60,224 nt of DNA from Acidobacteriota bacterium (lineage in GTDB: Bacteria; Acidobacteriota; Terriglobia; UBA7540). Made by a program: the position numbers and the translations under genes. Below the pieces are notes generated by a model, which had not been told where the DNA came from, did no database searches, and saw only the letters and a program-made list of their open reading frames with translations. Below are positions 1 through 8,598 of the stretch, in pieces; positions within the stretch are counted from its first letter, which is position 1, and every line of letters begins with the position of its first letter. Location of the stretch: positions 1-60,224 of the forward strand of contig JAKAWG010000023.1 in the NCBI GenBank assembly GCA_021817045.1, read 5' to 3'.

Positions 1-60
1 CAACGGCTCAACCTTCATCCAAAGAGCGTCAGAAACTTCCCAAGATTTTATCTGCGGCAT
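1..60 (-). CDS. IS5-family transposase, N-terminal fragment (cut by window edge)
   Basis: Twenty codons are visible, starting at the ATG whose A is at 60. The peptide contains SWEVSDALWMKVEPL, which matches the opening of IS5/IS427-group transposases (the DUF4096-type N-terminal domain, W-x-V-S-D-x-L-W). An in-frame stop lies just upstream of this ATG and a GGAGAAG ribosome-binding sequence precedes it, so the start is well placed. The catalytic DDE part lies outside the window. The gene belongs to the insertion sequence whose end is at about 121. Whether the full transposase is intact cannot be seen. Confidence 0.7.
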   Translation of the reverse strand, partial: MPQIKSWEVSDALWMKVEPL

Positions 61-121
61 CTTGGGCCATCATCTTCTCCTAAAACCGCCGCAAATTCAA
101 TAGTTATTTACGGATAAGCTC
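1..121 (-). mobile_element. End of an IS5-like insertion sequence
   Basis: Read on the minus strand, the broken receptor gene runs up to CTAA (122-125) and then meets GAGCTTATCCGTAAATA, after which the transposase starts about 60 bases further on. CTAA fits the YTAR target preferred by many IS5-family elements, and a terminus beginning GAGC plus a short leader is usual for the IS427 group. The other end and the second target copy lie outside the window, so the boundary at 121 is an inference from one junction. Confidence 0.55.
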
Positions 122-558
122 TTAGTAACGTTACCGCATTGGAGGGAGTCTCCGTTTGCAGTAAAGGAGGTGCGCTTTGGATCGTAACAGTTTGCCGCAC
201 AGAGCCTATTTGCATCACGAAATCAATTCGCGCGGCCAGTTGCTGGGTGATTGCCTTGCCGGATTTCTTGCTTGTCTGGAAGCCGGACTTTTCCACGGTG
301 ATTGTGCATGTGCCGGCTGGAATTCCTATGGCGGAATATTGACCCTCGGACAGTTCGAGTAAAGCCGGTTTGCGTCTGCTCCATGGTGACACGGGCCCCA
401 GGAATGGCTGCTCCTGAGGGGGCCGTAACGAAGCCGGTCACGGAACTGGCGATAATTTGAGCGAAGACGAGGGAACCAGCGACCATAAAAAAGAAAAGCG
501 AGATCCCCAAGCTCCATTTTGGAGACTTTTGAGCTCTCAGGGTCGAATGCGAGCGCAT
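122..558 (-). pseudogene. Remnant of an Oar-type TonB-dependent receptor gene
   Basis: The first part (558 to about 385) encodes a signal peptide (hydrophobic stretch ending in VFAQ) and the start of a carboxypeptidase-regulatory domain (SSVTGFVTAPSGAAIPGARV). The domain then continues in a different minus-strand frame (EGQYSAIGIPAGTCTITVEKSG, about 360-290), so a frameshift lies between roughly 345 and 385. The reading stops near the IS end at 121-125. Only the first ~140 codons of what is normally a 1,000-residue protein remain here. It is divergent from the LysR gene at 676, which may once have regulated it. The gene was probably broken by a frameshift and an IS insertion; the order of events is unknown. 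Confidence 0.7.
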
Positions 559-675
559 CGTGAACCTCCCTTGCTGAGCAGGATGCCTCCCATCGTAAGC
601 AGGGGATATTTTCCAGGTCTGTCAGAATTTGGATGACGGTTATTTTCTAATTTTGATACAACTCGCGCATCTGTC

Positions 676-1602
676 ATGGACCTGCGGCAGCTCGAAATGT
701 TTCTCGCGGTGCTGGAAAACGGTGGCTACGCGAAAGCGGGTGAATACCTGCACGTATCGCACTCTGCGATCCATCGGCAGGTCAAAATGCTCGAAGCCGA
801 GATTGAAGACCTCCTGCTGTATCGCAAGGGACGCCGGGTTGAGCTGACCGAAGCGAGGCAGATTCTTGCGGTGGCGGCTCGCCGGGTTCGCCAGGAGCTC
901 TCGGATGCAAAGCGACAGCTCAGCGAATCGAGCCAGAGTCTTCGCGGCCAGTTGAGAATCGGTACCGGCAGCAGTATTCTGGCCTCTTTTCTACCGCCGG
1001 TTCTTGAGCGTTACCGAAAGGAGAGCCCCGGCGTCGAAGTGCGCGTGGTGACAGGTACAGCGGATCAGGTGATCGAGAACGTGGAGAACAGCGAACTCGA
1101 TCTCGGCCTGGTCTTTAATCCCGCCGACATGCCTCGCCGGGAACGCCGCTTTGTTTCCGAAATTCTCTACCGCGAAGAATTTGTCTGGGCGGTGCCGAGG
1201 GGGCATCCGCTGGCGAAGCGGAAGCGCGTCGCCCTTGAAGACCTGGCGCAGTTTCCTTTCCTGATACTTCCGAGAACGAGCCACATCCGGCGCACTTTCG
1301 ACCGTCTTTTCCAAACGAAGAGACTGACCGCGAGGGTCGCCATGGAGCTTGAGAATGAAGAAGCCCTTGAGAAGCTGATCGAGATTAACCTTGGCATTAC
1401 CCTGCGCTCCAGTTGGCGCAGCGCGAGCGACAAAATGCAATATCTCAGAATGCCTGGCGAGCCCGTCTACTGTGATATGGGGATGCTGTTTCCGCGCAGC
1501 AAATACATACCGCGGGTAGTCACGGAGTTCGCTAGGCTCGCCAGACAAGCCGCATCAGTTTTCTCTTTCGTCGGCCATGCGCCTTTGAACGCGAATCCCT
1601 AG
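676..1602 (+). CDS. LysR-family transcriptional regulator
   Basis: The 308-residue protein has the standard LysR layout: an N-terminal winged helix-turn-helix in the first 60 residues (DLRQLEMFLAVLENGGYAKA, then the recognition helix around HSAIHRQVKMLE), a linker helix, and a substrate-binding domain beginning near residue 90 (LRGQLRIGTGSSI). Length and motifs are normal for the family. The effector and targets cannot be read from sequence. Its divergent neighbour is the broken TonB-receptor gene, and LysR proteins often control a divergent gene. No strong ribosome-binding site precedes the ATG at 676, but the HTH starts immediately there, which supports this start. Confidence 0.93.
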   Translation: MDLRQLEMFLAVLENGGYAKAGEYLHVSHSAIHRQVKMLEAEIEDLLLYRKGRRVELTEARQILAVAARRVRQELSDAKRQLSESSQSLRGQLRIGTGSSILASFLPPVLERYRKESPGVEVRVVTGTADQVIENVENSELDLGLVFNPADMPRRERRFVSEILYREEFVWAVPRGHPLAKRKRVALEDLAQFPFLILPRTSHIRRTFDRLFQTKRLTARVAMELENEEALEKLIEINLGITLRSSWRSASDKMQYLRMPGEPVYCDMGMLFPRSKYIPRVVTEFARLARQAASVFSFVGHAPLNANP

Positions 1603-1723
1603 CGCCCCGTCAAACCGGCTTCTCAAGGTGAAGTTAAGGGCCAGCTTGAGGGGGGTACGGCACAAACCACAGCACAAAACTACCTTCGCAAGGTTCGCCG
1701 ACACCACAAGTTATTGAAAATAA

Positions 1724-1800
<77 letters not shown>

Positions 1801-1873
1801 ACAAAGACAGTGATTCGCGATAAGTGGTTAGCGGTCAGCGGCACTTGCCACTAACCACTCCTCACGGTGGTAC

Positions 1874-1950
1874 TGGTCGGGACGGCCAGATTTGAACTGG
1901 CGACCCCTTGCACCCCAAGCAAGTGCGCTACCAGGCTGCGCCACGTCCCG
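1874..1950 (-). tRNA. tRNA-Pro (anticodon GGG)
   Basis: The acceptor stem CGGGACG/CGTCCCG, a GTTCAAATC T-loop and an encoded CCA (complement at 1874-1876) are all present. The anticodon loop TTGGGGT gives GGG, proline. It lies just downstream of the MerR-type gene, an arrangement commonly seen for such regulators. Confidence 0.95.
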
Positions 1951-2003
1951 GAAAAGCCGACCCGCGGGCTTCAGATGATTAGTCTCAACCCGACAATTGC
2001 TTT

Positions 2004-2420
2004 CTAACACTTGCGGGAAAGTATTGTCAAGATTGAGCGCAGTTCGCGCTGCACGGAGCGCAGGCCGTCACCGTCTGAATAAGAATGAAAAAGGCGTTTT
2101 TGCTCGGGTTCGGAGGTTGGCTGGCGCGCTTGGGTGGAGAGTTTTTTGCGGGCGCCCTCAATGGTAAAACCCTCCTCATAAAGGAGGTGCTTGATCTCAA
2201 GCACGCTCTCCACGTCTTTGCGCCGGTAGAGGCGATGTCCTGTTCGCGTTTTAGACGGGCGCAGCGAAGGAAACTCGGTCTCCCAATAGCGAAGGACGTA
2301 AGGCTTTGTTTGCGCGATGCGGCTCACCTCGCCGATCCGAAAGTAGACTTTGTCGGGGATCGTGATCTCGGCTGTCGTGCGGCTTCGCTTCGTCGCTGGC
2401 TGTGTGTTTCGGGACATCAA
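2004..2420 (-). CDS. MerR-family transcriptional regulator
   Basis: The 138-residue protein carries a MerR helix-turn-helix ([22 protein letters not shown], then [17 protein letters not shown]) at about residues 25-85, followed by a short polar C-terminus without metal-binding cysteines. It resembles the small MerR-like proteins found beside ihfA or tRNA-Pro genes in Acidobacteria and Deltaproteobacteria, whose ligand is unknown. Two adjacent ATG codons make the start uncertain by one residue. The first tRNA-Pro downstream is only about 50 bases away on the same strand, so co-transcription is possible. Confidence 0.88.
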   Translation of the reverse strand: MMSRNTQPATKRSRTTAEITIPDKVYFRIGEVSRIAQTKPYVLRYWETEFPSLRPSKTRTGHRLYRRKDVESVLEIKHLLYEEGFTIEGARKKLSTQARQPTSEPEQKRLFHSYSDGDGLRSVQRELRSILTILSRKC

Positions 2421-2616
2421 TCCTCTGCGCGCGGAGGGCTGTCCCCCTTGTCGTCATCTTAGAGAAACTGGGAAGACACGTCAACTGCACGGCGCGAAAG
2501 ACTGGCGTTGCAGGCTACAGCAGGAGCCGGAATGTCGTTATCGTCGCGCGGGTGCGGTATACTGACGCATTTAACGGTGATGGCGACAAAGCTTAGTGAG
2601 TGAGAGGAATCGATCT

Positions 2617-3609
2617 ATGCAGAACCTGACGATTGGAATTGATGTGGGCGGCACCAAAGTGGCTGGAGGACTGGTCGCCCGAAGAGGGAAGCTCGCGAAG
2701 ACCCTGTTTGCGCCGACCCGGGCCAAGGATGGCGTGAAAGCGAGCTTCGGCCAGGTTCGAAGCGTGATCGAGCGGCTGCTTCGTTTCGCCGGGGGCAAGG
2801 AAAATGTCCGCGGCGTGGGAGTGTGTTGCCCTGGTGTGCTTGACCCGGAAACGGGGCGAGTGATCAACGCTCCGAATCTTCCCGGCTGGGAAAAATTGCG
2901 TCTCGGCGTAGACCTTAAGCGAAGCTTTGGCCTGCCCATACGTGTGGAAAACGACGCCAACGCCGCCGGACTGGCCGAGGCGCTCTTTGGAGCCGCCGTC
3001 GGCTATCGGAACGTTTTTTATGTCACCGTATCAACCGGGATCGGCACCGGGATCATCATCAATCGCAGGATTTACCATGGCTCGCAGGGCGTCGGAGCAG
3101 AAGGCGGACACGTTTCGATTGACTTCCGAAGCCCATACCGCTGTGGCTGCGGGGCGTTGGGTTGCATCGAGGCGTTGGCTTCCGGACCAGCCATGGCGCG
3201 ACGCGCGCGAGTACACCTGGAGCAGGAATTCAAGAAGCCCAGCCTGCTGCGGGAGCTGACTAAGGGCCAGCTTCGCTTCATCACTCCGGAGACGATCGAG
3301 CAGGCGGCCCGCAAGGGAGACGAGATTGCGCAGTTAGTGATCGAAGAGACTGCGTTTTACCTGGGTGCGTGGCTGGGAGGGATAATCAGCCTGCTGGATC
3401 CTGGTGCCATCGTGATAGGTGGGGGCGTGGCGCGGATCGGCAAGCCCCTATTCGACGGGATCCGGCGCATTATCCCGCGCTATACGGTGAACCCTCACTT
3501 GGCCGCAAAAATTCCGCTCTTGCCCGCGAAGCTGCAAGAAAACGTCGGTGTGTACGGTGCCGCCAGCCTGTTCTCTCCGGACGGAGAGGAGGCCGAAGCA
3601 TCCGCTTGA
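2617..3609 (+). CDS. ROK-family sugar kinase (glucokinase-like)
   Basis: The protein starts with the ATP-binding motif GIDVGGTKVAGG, has an ENDANAAGLAEA substrate segment, a VSTGIGTG phosphate loop, the EGGHVSID catalytic region and the ROK zinc motif CGCGALGCIEALASG. These mark an ATP-dependent hexose kinase, most likely a glucokinase, though N-acetylhexosamine kinases look similar. The ATG at 2617 is preferred because GAGAGGA sits about nine bases upstream; an in-frame GTG at 2596 would add seven residues. The 3' end overlaps the antisense end of the serine recombinase by about 140 bases. Confidence 0.93.
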   Translation: MQNLTIGIDVGGTKVAGGLVARRGKLAKTLFAPTRAKDGVKASFGQVRSVIERLLRFAGGKENVRGVGVCCPGVLDPETGRVINAPNLPGWEKLRLGVDLKRSFGLPIRVENDANAAGLAEALFGAAVGYRNVFYVTVSTGIGTGIIINRRIYHGSQGVGAEGGHVSIDFRSPYRCGCGALGCIEALASGPAMARRARVHLEQEFKKPSLLRELTKGQLRFITPETIEQAARKGDEIAQLVIEETAFYLGAWLGGIISLLDPGAIVIGGGVARIGKPLFDGIRRIIPRYTVNPHLAAKIPLLPAKLQENVGVYGAASLFSPDGEEAEASA

Positions 3610-5050
3610 AGTCGTCCGAGGCCCACAATTTCCCTGTTTTCGCCCGTTCAAATATCATGTCGAAGGGTTTTCTGTAGGTGGGATAAACACTTACCGCGTC
3701 CACCGCGCAGTTCGATAGCACCAATCTCAGCAATTTGGCCTTTTCCTGCGGAGTCTGCGTAACGTACAGAGAATGCGCCTTATTCGCGAGTTCTAAAATG
3801 CGAACGCGGTCGAGCGCACGCTCGGGATTTTCCGCCTGTTTGAGCTCGCGCAAGGACGCTAAGAGCCCTTGTTCCTCTGCCTGCCATTCGGTGGACTTCG
3901 CCTCCCAAAATTCCTCAGTGATTTTTCCGTCCAGGCGGTCCACGTAAGCCTGCTCCAGCCGTCTGCGGAGTTGGGTCAGCCGCTGCTCCATCCGTTCGGC
4001 CTGGCGCTTCCTGAGCGTCTCCTCGTGGGTTTTATCGGGGAACAAGGACTCTTCGAGCTGCGCCAGAACATCGTCCGGGATGCGGATCGCTTGCAAGACC
4101 TGGCCGAGACGTTCGGCCATCACCTCCTCGCGAAAATACGGCAGATCGCATTTGCCGCGATAACCCGTGCAGCGGTAATAGGTGTACTTCTGCTTCTTGA
4201 ATTCGGCTGTTACCGCGCAATTGTCGTAAGCACACCGGAGCAAGCCGGAAAATGCGAATTCGTGTATCTGTTTGCGAGGCCGCGCTTTGCCGCTGAGTAC
4301 GTCGCGCACGCGGGAGAATATTCCAGGGCTCACAAGGGGAGGATGCGTGCCTGCATAGCTCTTGCCTTCCCACTCGTAAGTGCCGATATAGAACGGATTC
4401 CTCAGAAGCTTTTCGATGTGCCACTTCGAAATGACTTTGCCGTACTCGGCTTTGGGAAGCAGACGCAAGGTCGCAAGCGAGTACGAACCGGTCGCGTATA
4501 GCTCGAACATTCGCTGCGCGATCGGAGCGTTGTCGGAGTCAACCTCAATGGTGCGCAGCAATTTGTTGTTCCGGTAGCCGAGTGGTGGCCGGCTCGGATA
4601 GATGCCTTGGGCTGCTTTCTCGCGCATCCCTTGCCGCACTTCGTCGCGCAAGTTCTCGATGTAGTTTCGGGCAATGACGAACTGGATGCCGTGAACGAGC
4701 TTGGCCTGTGGCTTTGAGTCCTTGCTGATGATCTGCCCTTCCTTGGGCAGGTGAATTTCAACGTCGAGGTCTTCTAGCGTCACGCAATCGCGGAAGTTCC
4801 GGTATAACCGGTCCGTCTTCTCGACCAAGACAACGCGGCACGTCTTGTGATCGCGCAAGAAACGTACCATCTCGCCGAATTGCTTTCGGCCAGTTGTTTT
4901 GGCCGTCTCCACGTCCACGAATTCGCACAGGATATTGAACTCGTGGCTCTGTGCGTATTCCCGGAGAAATTTCAGTTGCGCGGGGATCGAGAAACCCTCG
5001 CGTTCCTGGTCCTTGTTCGACACTCTTGCGTACAAGACGGATTGTCTCAT
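3470..5050 (-). CDS. Large serine recombinase
   Basis: The protein of 526 residues has the order expected of large serine recombinases: a resolvase catalytic domain (VLYARVSNKDQEREGFS, nucleophile Ser11), a recombinase domain (LGYRNN, HIEKLLRNPFYIGTYEW), a zinc ribbon with CAYDNC and YRCTGYRGKC, and a coiled coil near residues 350-410. It should cut and rejoin DNA at att sites, integrating or excising a mobile element. GAGGG precedes the ATG. The last ~45 residues are encoded antisense to the ROK gene and look unlike the family, which usually ends soon after the PTYRKPFDMIFE segment. The normal stop was therefore probably lost on insertion, or is simply absent. A small ORF lies just upstream. 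Confidence 0.92.
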   Translation of the reverse strand: MRQSVLYARVSNKDQEREGFSIPAQLKFLREYAQSHEFNILCEFVDVETAKTTGRKQFGEMVRFLRDHKTCRVVLVEKTDRLYRNFRDCVTLEDLDVEIHLPKEGQIISKDSKPQAKLVHGIQFVIARNYIENLRDEVRQGMREKAAQGIYPSRPPLGYRNNKLLRTIEVDSDNAPIAQRMFELYATGSYSLATLRLLPKAEYGKVISKWHIEKLLRNPFYIGTYEWEGKSYAGTHPPLVSPGIFSRVRDVLSGKARPRKQIHEFAFSGLLRCAYDNCAVTAEFKKQKYTYYRCTGYRGKCDLPYFREEVMAERLGQVLQAIRIPDDVLAQLEESLFPDKTHEETLRKRQAERMEQRLTQLRRRLEQAYVDRLDGKITEEFWEAKSTEWQAEEQGLLASLRELKQAENPERALDRVRILELANKAHSLYVTQTPQEKAKLLRLVLSNCAVDAVSVYPTYRKPFDMIFERAKTGKLWASDDFKRMLRPPLRPERTGWRHRTHRRFLAASRARAEFLRPSEGSPYSAG

Positions 5051-5059
5051 GTAGCCCTC

Positions 5060-5170
5060 TTACGACGCGCGCAAGGTGAGCAAATCATCGGGACCGGCGG
5101 GTTTCCCTCCTGTGGTCCCTTGGACTTCTTGGAGATCGAACAAATTGGTGCTTTCGGCAGTAGAGCGCAT
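5060..5170 (-). CDS. Possible small ORF upstream of the recombinase
   Basis: A 36-codon reading frame starts at the ATG at 5170 (MRSTAESTNLFDLQEVQG...) and ends nine bases before the recombinase ATG, so the two could be translationally coupled. No good ribosome-binding site precedes it and no family is recognised. It may be a leader peptide or a chance frame. Confidence 0.25.
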   Translation of the reverse strand: MRSTAESTNLFDLQEVQGTTGGKPAGPDDLLTLRAS

Positions 5171-5355
5171 GGCTGCGTAGAATTCTGAGGAAAAATTGGA
5201 GGGATGACTTGGCGGAGTGCCCCTCTATTTATACTAATGGGCAAGAAGTCGGAAAACTCCCCAAAGAAAAAACACGCACGTGATTTCAAAAATATTTTGA
5301 TTTCGTTTTCTCCCTTCCGAAACGCGGACAAAACGCGTGGCGCATACGAGAAACA

Positions 5356-5431
5356 ATTTGGGCGGGAGCGACCCGGTGAGCGCGTTTGGGCGGCAAAACC
5401 GCACAAACACCCGGGTCGCTCCCGCCCAAAT
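5356..5431. repeat. 21-bp perfect inverted repeat with a structured loop
   Basis: The arms at 5356-5376 and 5411-5431 are perfect reverse complements, with core GGGCGGGAGCGACCCGG on the left and its mirror on the right. The 34-base loop holds a smaller hairpin, GTTTG-g-GCGG-caaaa-CCGC-a-CAAAC. This could form a large cruciform or RNA hairpin. It lies between the recombinase and the unknown membrane-protein gene, and could be a recombinase site, a bidirectional transcription barrier or a regulatory structure. Confidence 0.8.
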
Positions 5432-5536
5432 CCGAGTTTTCGTCCGCGGTCTTTTTGCAGACCATCCTTCGCGCAACCAACTCTGAGACGTGGCCTTGCT
5501 TCAGCGCGCTACAGAACGCGAGCAGCACATTTTAGG

Positions 5537-5565
5537 CAGAACACTGCGAGTGTTTCAGTGTTCTG
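5537..5565. repeat. 10-bp inverted repeat in the recombinase island
   Basis: CAGAACACTG (5537-5546) and CAGTGTTCTG (5556-5565) are perfect arms separated by nine bases. The core GAACACTGCG followed by GTGTTC recurs in the next palindrome about 80 bases downstream, so the two are probably related protein-binding sites. Confidence 0.7.
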
Positions 5566-5615
5566 GTTCGGACCGCAATCGACGGAGAGGAGGGTGAACG
5601 CAACACCTATCTTTT

Positions 5616-5650
5616 GGGGTGAACACTGCGTGTGGTCTTGTGTTCACCCC
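5616..5650. repeat. 11-bp inverted repeat upstream of the two-TM protein gene
   Basis: GGGGTGAACAC (5616-5626) and GTGTTCACCCC (5640-5650) are perfect arms separated by 13 bases. It shares the GAACACTGCG-(A/T)-GTG...GTGTTC pattern with the palindrome at 5537. It ends 70 bases before the GTG at 5720, a position suited to an operator. Confidence 0.7.
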
Positions 5651-5719
5651 TTGCCGCCGGTTTCTTGCGCCGCTTCGGTCTATTTGGGTAAACTACGTAC
5701 CCATGGGAGTGGGTGCGCT

Positions 5720-6865
5720 GTGAACGAACAAGCGGCTGATGATGACCAGAGCCTCGAGCCCCTACTGAGGCGAAGGGGGGACTTGGCATCGCTTCGGTGG
5801 CGTCTCCGCCACGATGAGAAAGAAGATCCCGAACAGGCGGAGGAGCTGGATAGGTTTCTGTCGAAAATCCTTGAGGCGGACGAGGAGCTAAAGAGCACGT
5901 CGAGAGAGATTTGGCGGCTGAGGAGATTCGACCGAGACGAAAAATTCCAGTCCCTGAAGCAGGCTCGCCGCGATCTCTCTGAACTGGTTTTCGACGATTT
6001 CAGCGCACGATGGATGACCCGCACACCGGCTACGGTTGATTACTGGCTTGAGGTGGCGCTGGACTTGGAAGGTGTCCTCTACGCTTTTTCGAACCCGGTT
6101 TTCGGAGCCGCGGGGCTGACACTTGACACCTTCCTCAAGCCGCGTTCCACATCGATAACAGTGTCAACTGCGCGTGGCATCAGCGTTCTGCTTTGCCTAG
6201 CAACGGCTAGCGTCGTCCTTTATTTTTCCTCTGGCACGTCGTTCTGGTGGACTGGCTGGCTTTTGGCGGCTTACTGTGGATGGCTACTCTATCGCCGAGC
6301 GCAGCGAGCGGACAAATTGGAGCGCGATGTTGACCGCCACATGACAAACCTATCCTTCGTTGACGCCTGCGTGAACGAGGTTCGGTCGGTGCACTTTGAC
6401 GCTTCGGAAATCGCCAGACGGCTCAGGGAGCGGGAGGGCCAAGGGCTTCTCGTGCACAGCGCCATTTTCACAGTTCTCGGAAGAAGCGCGGCGTTACGCG
6501 GGGGGGAGGAGACACGCAGGTTGTCCGCATGTCACGCCGAAAAGCCCTCGCCTGAGGAGATGCAAGAATGGGCCTTTCAGCGAGGCTCGGAGCTGACCCT
6601 CACTCAACTTCGAGCTATGAAGGCCGGTGAGGTTGTCCATCTAATCGAAAAGTCCTACTTCTACCCAAGCGAAAAGGCTTGCATTGAACGCTTCGATTAC
6701 AAGCACGACCACGTGGACGATGGAAATTCATCCAAATTCGGGTACGAGGTTCACGGACTTCGGAGACTTCCTGGGGCAGAAGACTGGGAGCCGTACCAGT
6801 TCCTCGCCTCTGACAAGGAATCGCAGACATCCAGTTGTTCGGGAACCATCAAGCGGTTGGATTGA
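5720..6865 (+). CDS. Unknown protein with a central two-helix membrane hairpin
   Basis: I do not recognise this family. The GTG at 5720 gives 381 residues: a charged, largely helical N-terminal part (1-145), two closely spaced hydrophobic segments (about 153-170, ISVLLCLATASVVLYF, and 175-192, WTGWLLAAYCGWLL), then a soluble C-terminal part. The same frame is open upstream to 5204, but that stretch crosses the palindromes and is unlikely to be coding. Both ends are probably cytoplasmic. Its position beside a serine recombinase suggests cargo of a mobile island; a role in defence is possible but unsupported by any motif. The predicted start is uncertain. Confidence 0.6.
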   Translation: MNEQAADDDQSLEPLLRRRGDLASLRWRLRHDEKEDPEQAEELDRFLSKILEADEELKSTSREIWRLRRFDRDEKFQSLKQARRDLSELVFDDFSARWMTRTPATVDYWLEVALDLEGVLYAFSNPVFGAAGLTLDTFLKPRSTSITVSTARGISVLLCLATASVVLYFSSGTSFWWTGWLLAAYCGWLLYRRAQRADKLERDVDRHMTNLSFVDACVNEVRSVHFDASEIARRLREREGQGLLVHSAIFTVLGRSAALRGGEETRRLSACHAEKPSPEEMQEWAFQRGSELTLTQLRAMKAGEVVHLIEKSYFYPSEKACIERFDYKHDHVDDGNSSKFGYEVHGLRRLPGAEDWEPYQFLASDKESQTSSCSGTIKRLD

Positions 6866-7002
6866 TTCCTGCCGGGAAAAATGAGCGTGGAAGAGTTCTA
6901 AGATCGTCAACTAGGGCCCGGGTGTTTCCCTTCTTCGTTCGTGCCAAGCGGCGCGTATTCGCTGCGCCGGGAAAGAGGTAGACTAGAGGTTAAGGGGCGC
7001 GT

Positions 7003-8535
7003 ATGGAATTCCTGAAAGAAAGCATCTTGCAGCTTGTGATCGAAACTTCCACTAATCTGCCGCCGGACGTTCGCCAGGCAATGGGCGTCGCGATTCGCGG
7101 GGAAGCGCCGGAAACACAGGCTGGCCAGGCGTTGCGCATTATTGGCGAGAACATTGACATGGCCGAGGAAAACGAGGGCCCGGTCTGCCAGGACACGGGT
7201 TTCCCGACCTTCGAAATCAAGACCCCGGTGGGCGTCAACCAAATTCTGATGAGGCGGCAGATCCACGAAGCGGTGGCTGAAGCGACGAAGCGCGGAAAAT
7301 TGCGGCCCAATTCGGTGGATTCGATCACCGGGAAAAACTCGGGAAACAATCTGGGCATGGAAATGCCTTGGCTGCACTTTGAGCAGTGGGAATCGGACGA
7401 TATTGAAGTGCGGCTCATCCTGAAAGGCGGGGGCTGCGAAAACAAAAACATTCAGTACTCGCTGCCTTGTACGCTCGATCACCTCGGCCGCGCCGATCGC
7501 GACCTCGGTGGCGTTCGAAAGTGCATTCTGCACGCGGTGTGGCAGGCGCAGGGGCAGGGTTGCGCGCCGGGAGCCCTCGGCGTTTGTATCGGCAGCGACC
7601 GGGCGCACGGCTATGACCTTGCCAAACTGCAACTCTTCCGCACGCTCGACGACGTGAACCCGAATCCGGCGCTGGCCAAGCTCGAGCAAGACGTTATGGA
7701 GGAGGCCAACAAGCTCGGCATAGGCGCTATGGGTTTTGGCGGCAAGGCTTCCCTGATCGGATGCAAGATTACAGCCGCAAATCGCCTGCCAGCATGTTTC
7801 TTCGTCTCCGTGGCGTACGACTGCTGGGCGTTCCGCCGCCTGGGCGTCGTGCTGGATTCGGAAACGGGCGTGATCAAGCGCTGGCTCTACCGCGACCCGG
7901 ACCGGCCCGTTGAGCGGCTGATCGCAGCGAACGCGACGTTCAAGCTGACGGGAAGGGAAGTCCGCCTTCAAGCGCCGCTCACCGAAGCACACGTACGAGC
8001 GCTGCACGTGGGCGATGTCGTTCTGGTGAACGGTCCGCTGGTTACGGGCCGCGACGCGCTGCATCATTATCTGCTCCATCATGATCCGCCGACTGACCTG
8101 CGCGGCGCCATCTTATACCATTGCGGACCCGTGATGCTGCGCGAGGGAACGCCGCCAAACCAACGTTGGCGCGTGATGGCGGCCGGACCAACGACCAGCA
8201 TCCGCGAAGAGCCCTACGAAGCTGATCTGATTGCGCGGTATGGTCTCCGTGCCGTCATGGGCAAAGGCGGGATGGGCGAAAGGACGCTGGCTGCTCTGAA
8301 AAAGCATGGTGCTGTTTACTTGCACGCCATCGGCGGCGCGGCTCAATACTATGCGCGCTGCCTGCCCAAGGTGGCAGACGTTTACTTACTCGAGGAGTTG
8401 GGCATCCCGGAAGCCATGTGGCGTTTGGAAGCTCGAGATTTTCCCGCCATCGTTACCATGGATGCCCACGGCACCTCGCTCCACGAGCAGATTGCGGCCA
8501 CAACCGGCAAGGAATTGGCAGCGGTTGGCGCGTAA
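7003..8535 (+). CDS. fumA: Class I (iron-sulfur) fumarate hydratase
   Basis: The single 510-residue chain carries both parts of class I fumarases: an alpha-type region (residues 1-280: CQDTGFP at Cys62, SGNNLGMEMPW, GGGCENKN, GQGCAPGALGV, LIGCKITAANRLPACF) and a beta-type region (about 300-505, with VNGPLVTGRDALHHYL and GPTTSIREEPYE). It interconverts fumarate and malate in the citric acid cycle. Cys62, Cys187 and Cys254 are the likely cluster ligands by motif; this needs alignment. The related L-tartrate dehydratase is an alternative. An AAGGGGCG sequence precedes the ATG. It stands alone after the recombinase island. Confidence 0.92.
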   Translation: MEFLKESILQLVIETSTNLPPDVRQAMGVAIRGEAPETQAGQALRIIGENIDMAEENEGPVCQDTGFPTFEIKTPVGVNQILMRRQIHEAVAEATKRGKLRPNSVDSITGKNSGNNLGMEMPWLHFEQWESDDIEVRLILKGGGCENKNIQYSLPCTLDHLGRADRDLGGVRKCILHAVWQAQGQGCAPGALGVCIGSDRAHGYDLAKLQLFRTLDDVNPNPALAKLEQDVMEEANKLGIGAMGFGGKASLIGCKITAANRLPACFFVSVAYDCWAFRRLGVVLDSETGVIKRWLYRDPDRPVERLIAANATFKLTGREVRLQAPLTEAHVRALHVGDVVLVNGPLVTGRDALHHYLLHHDPPTDLRGAILYHCGPVMLREGTPPNQRWRVMAAGPTTSIREEPYEADLIARYGLRAVMGKGGMGERTLAALKKHGAVYLHAIGGAAQYYARCLPKVADVYLLEELGIPEAMWRLEARDFPAIVTMDAHGTSLHEQIAATTGKELAAVGA

Positions 8536-8598
8536 GCGGCCCTACCCTTCGGCCGGTTACCTAGAAGCTGTTTTAAAACCTCGAATCACGCGTGTTGA

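Noticed and set aside
1828..2010. Short minus-strand frame over a tRNA-Pro
   Set aside because: It covers the tRNA gene; the peptide with a [20 protein letters not shown] stretch is the usual false translation of a tRNA.
5204..5719. Open frame continuing upstream of the two-TM protein start
   Set aside because: It crosses all three palindromes and its translation is low in recognisable structure; a GTG at 5720 begins the protein-like part.
6907..8082. Long minus-strand frame opposite the fumarase gene
   Set aside because: It is the antisense of a clear coding gene and its translation resembles no protein family.
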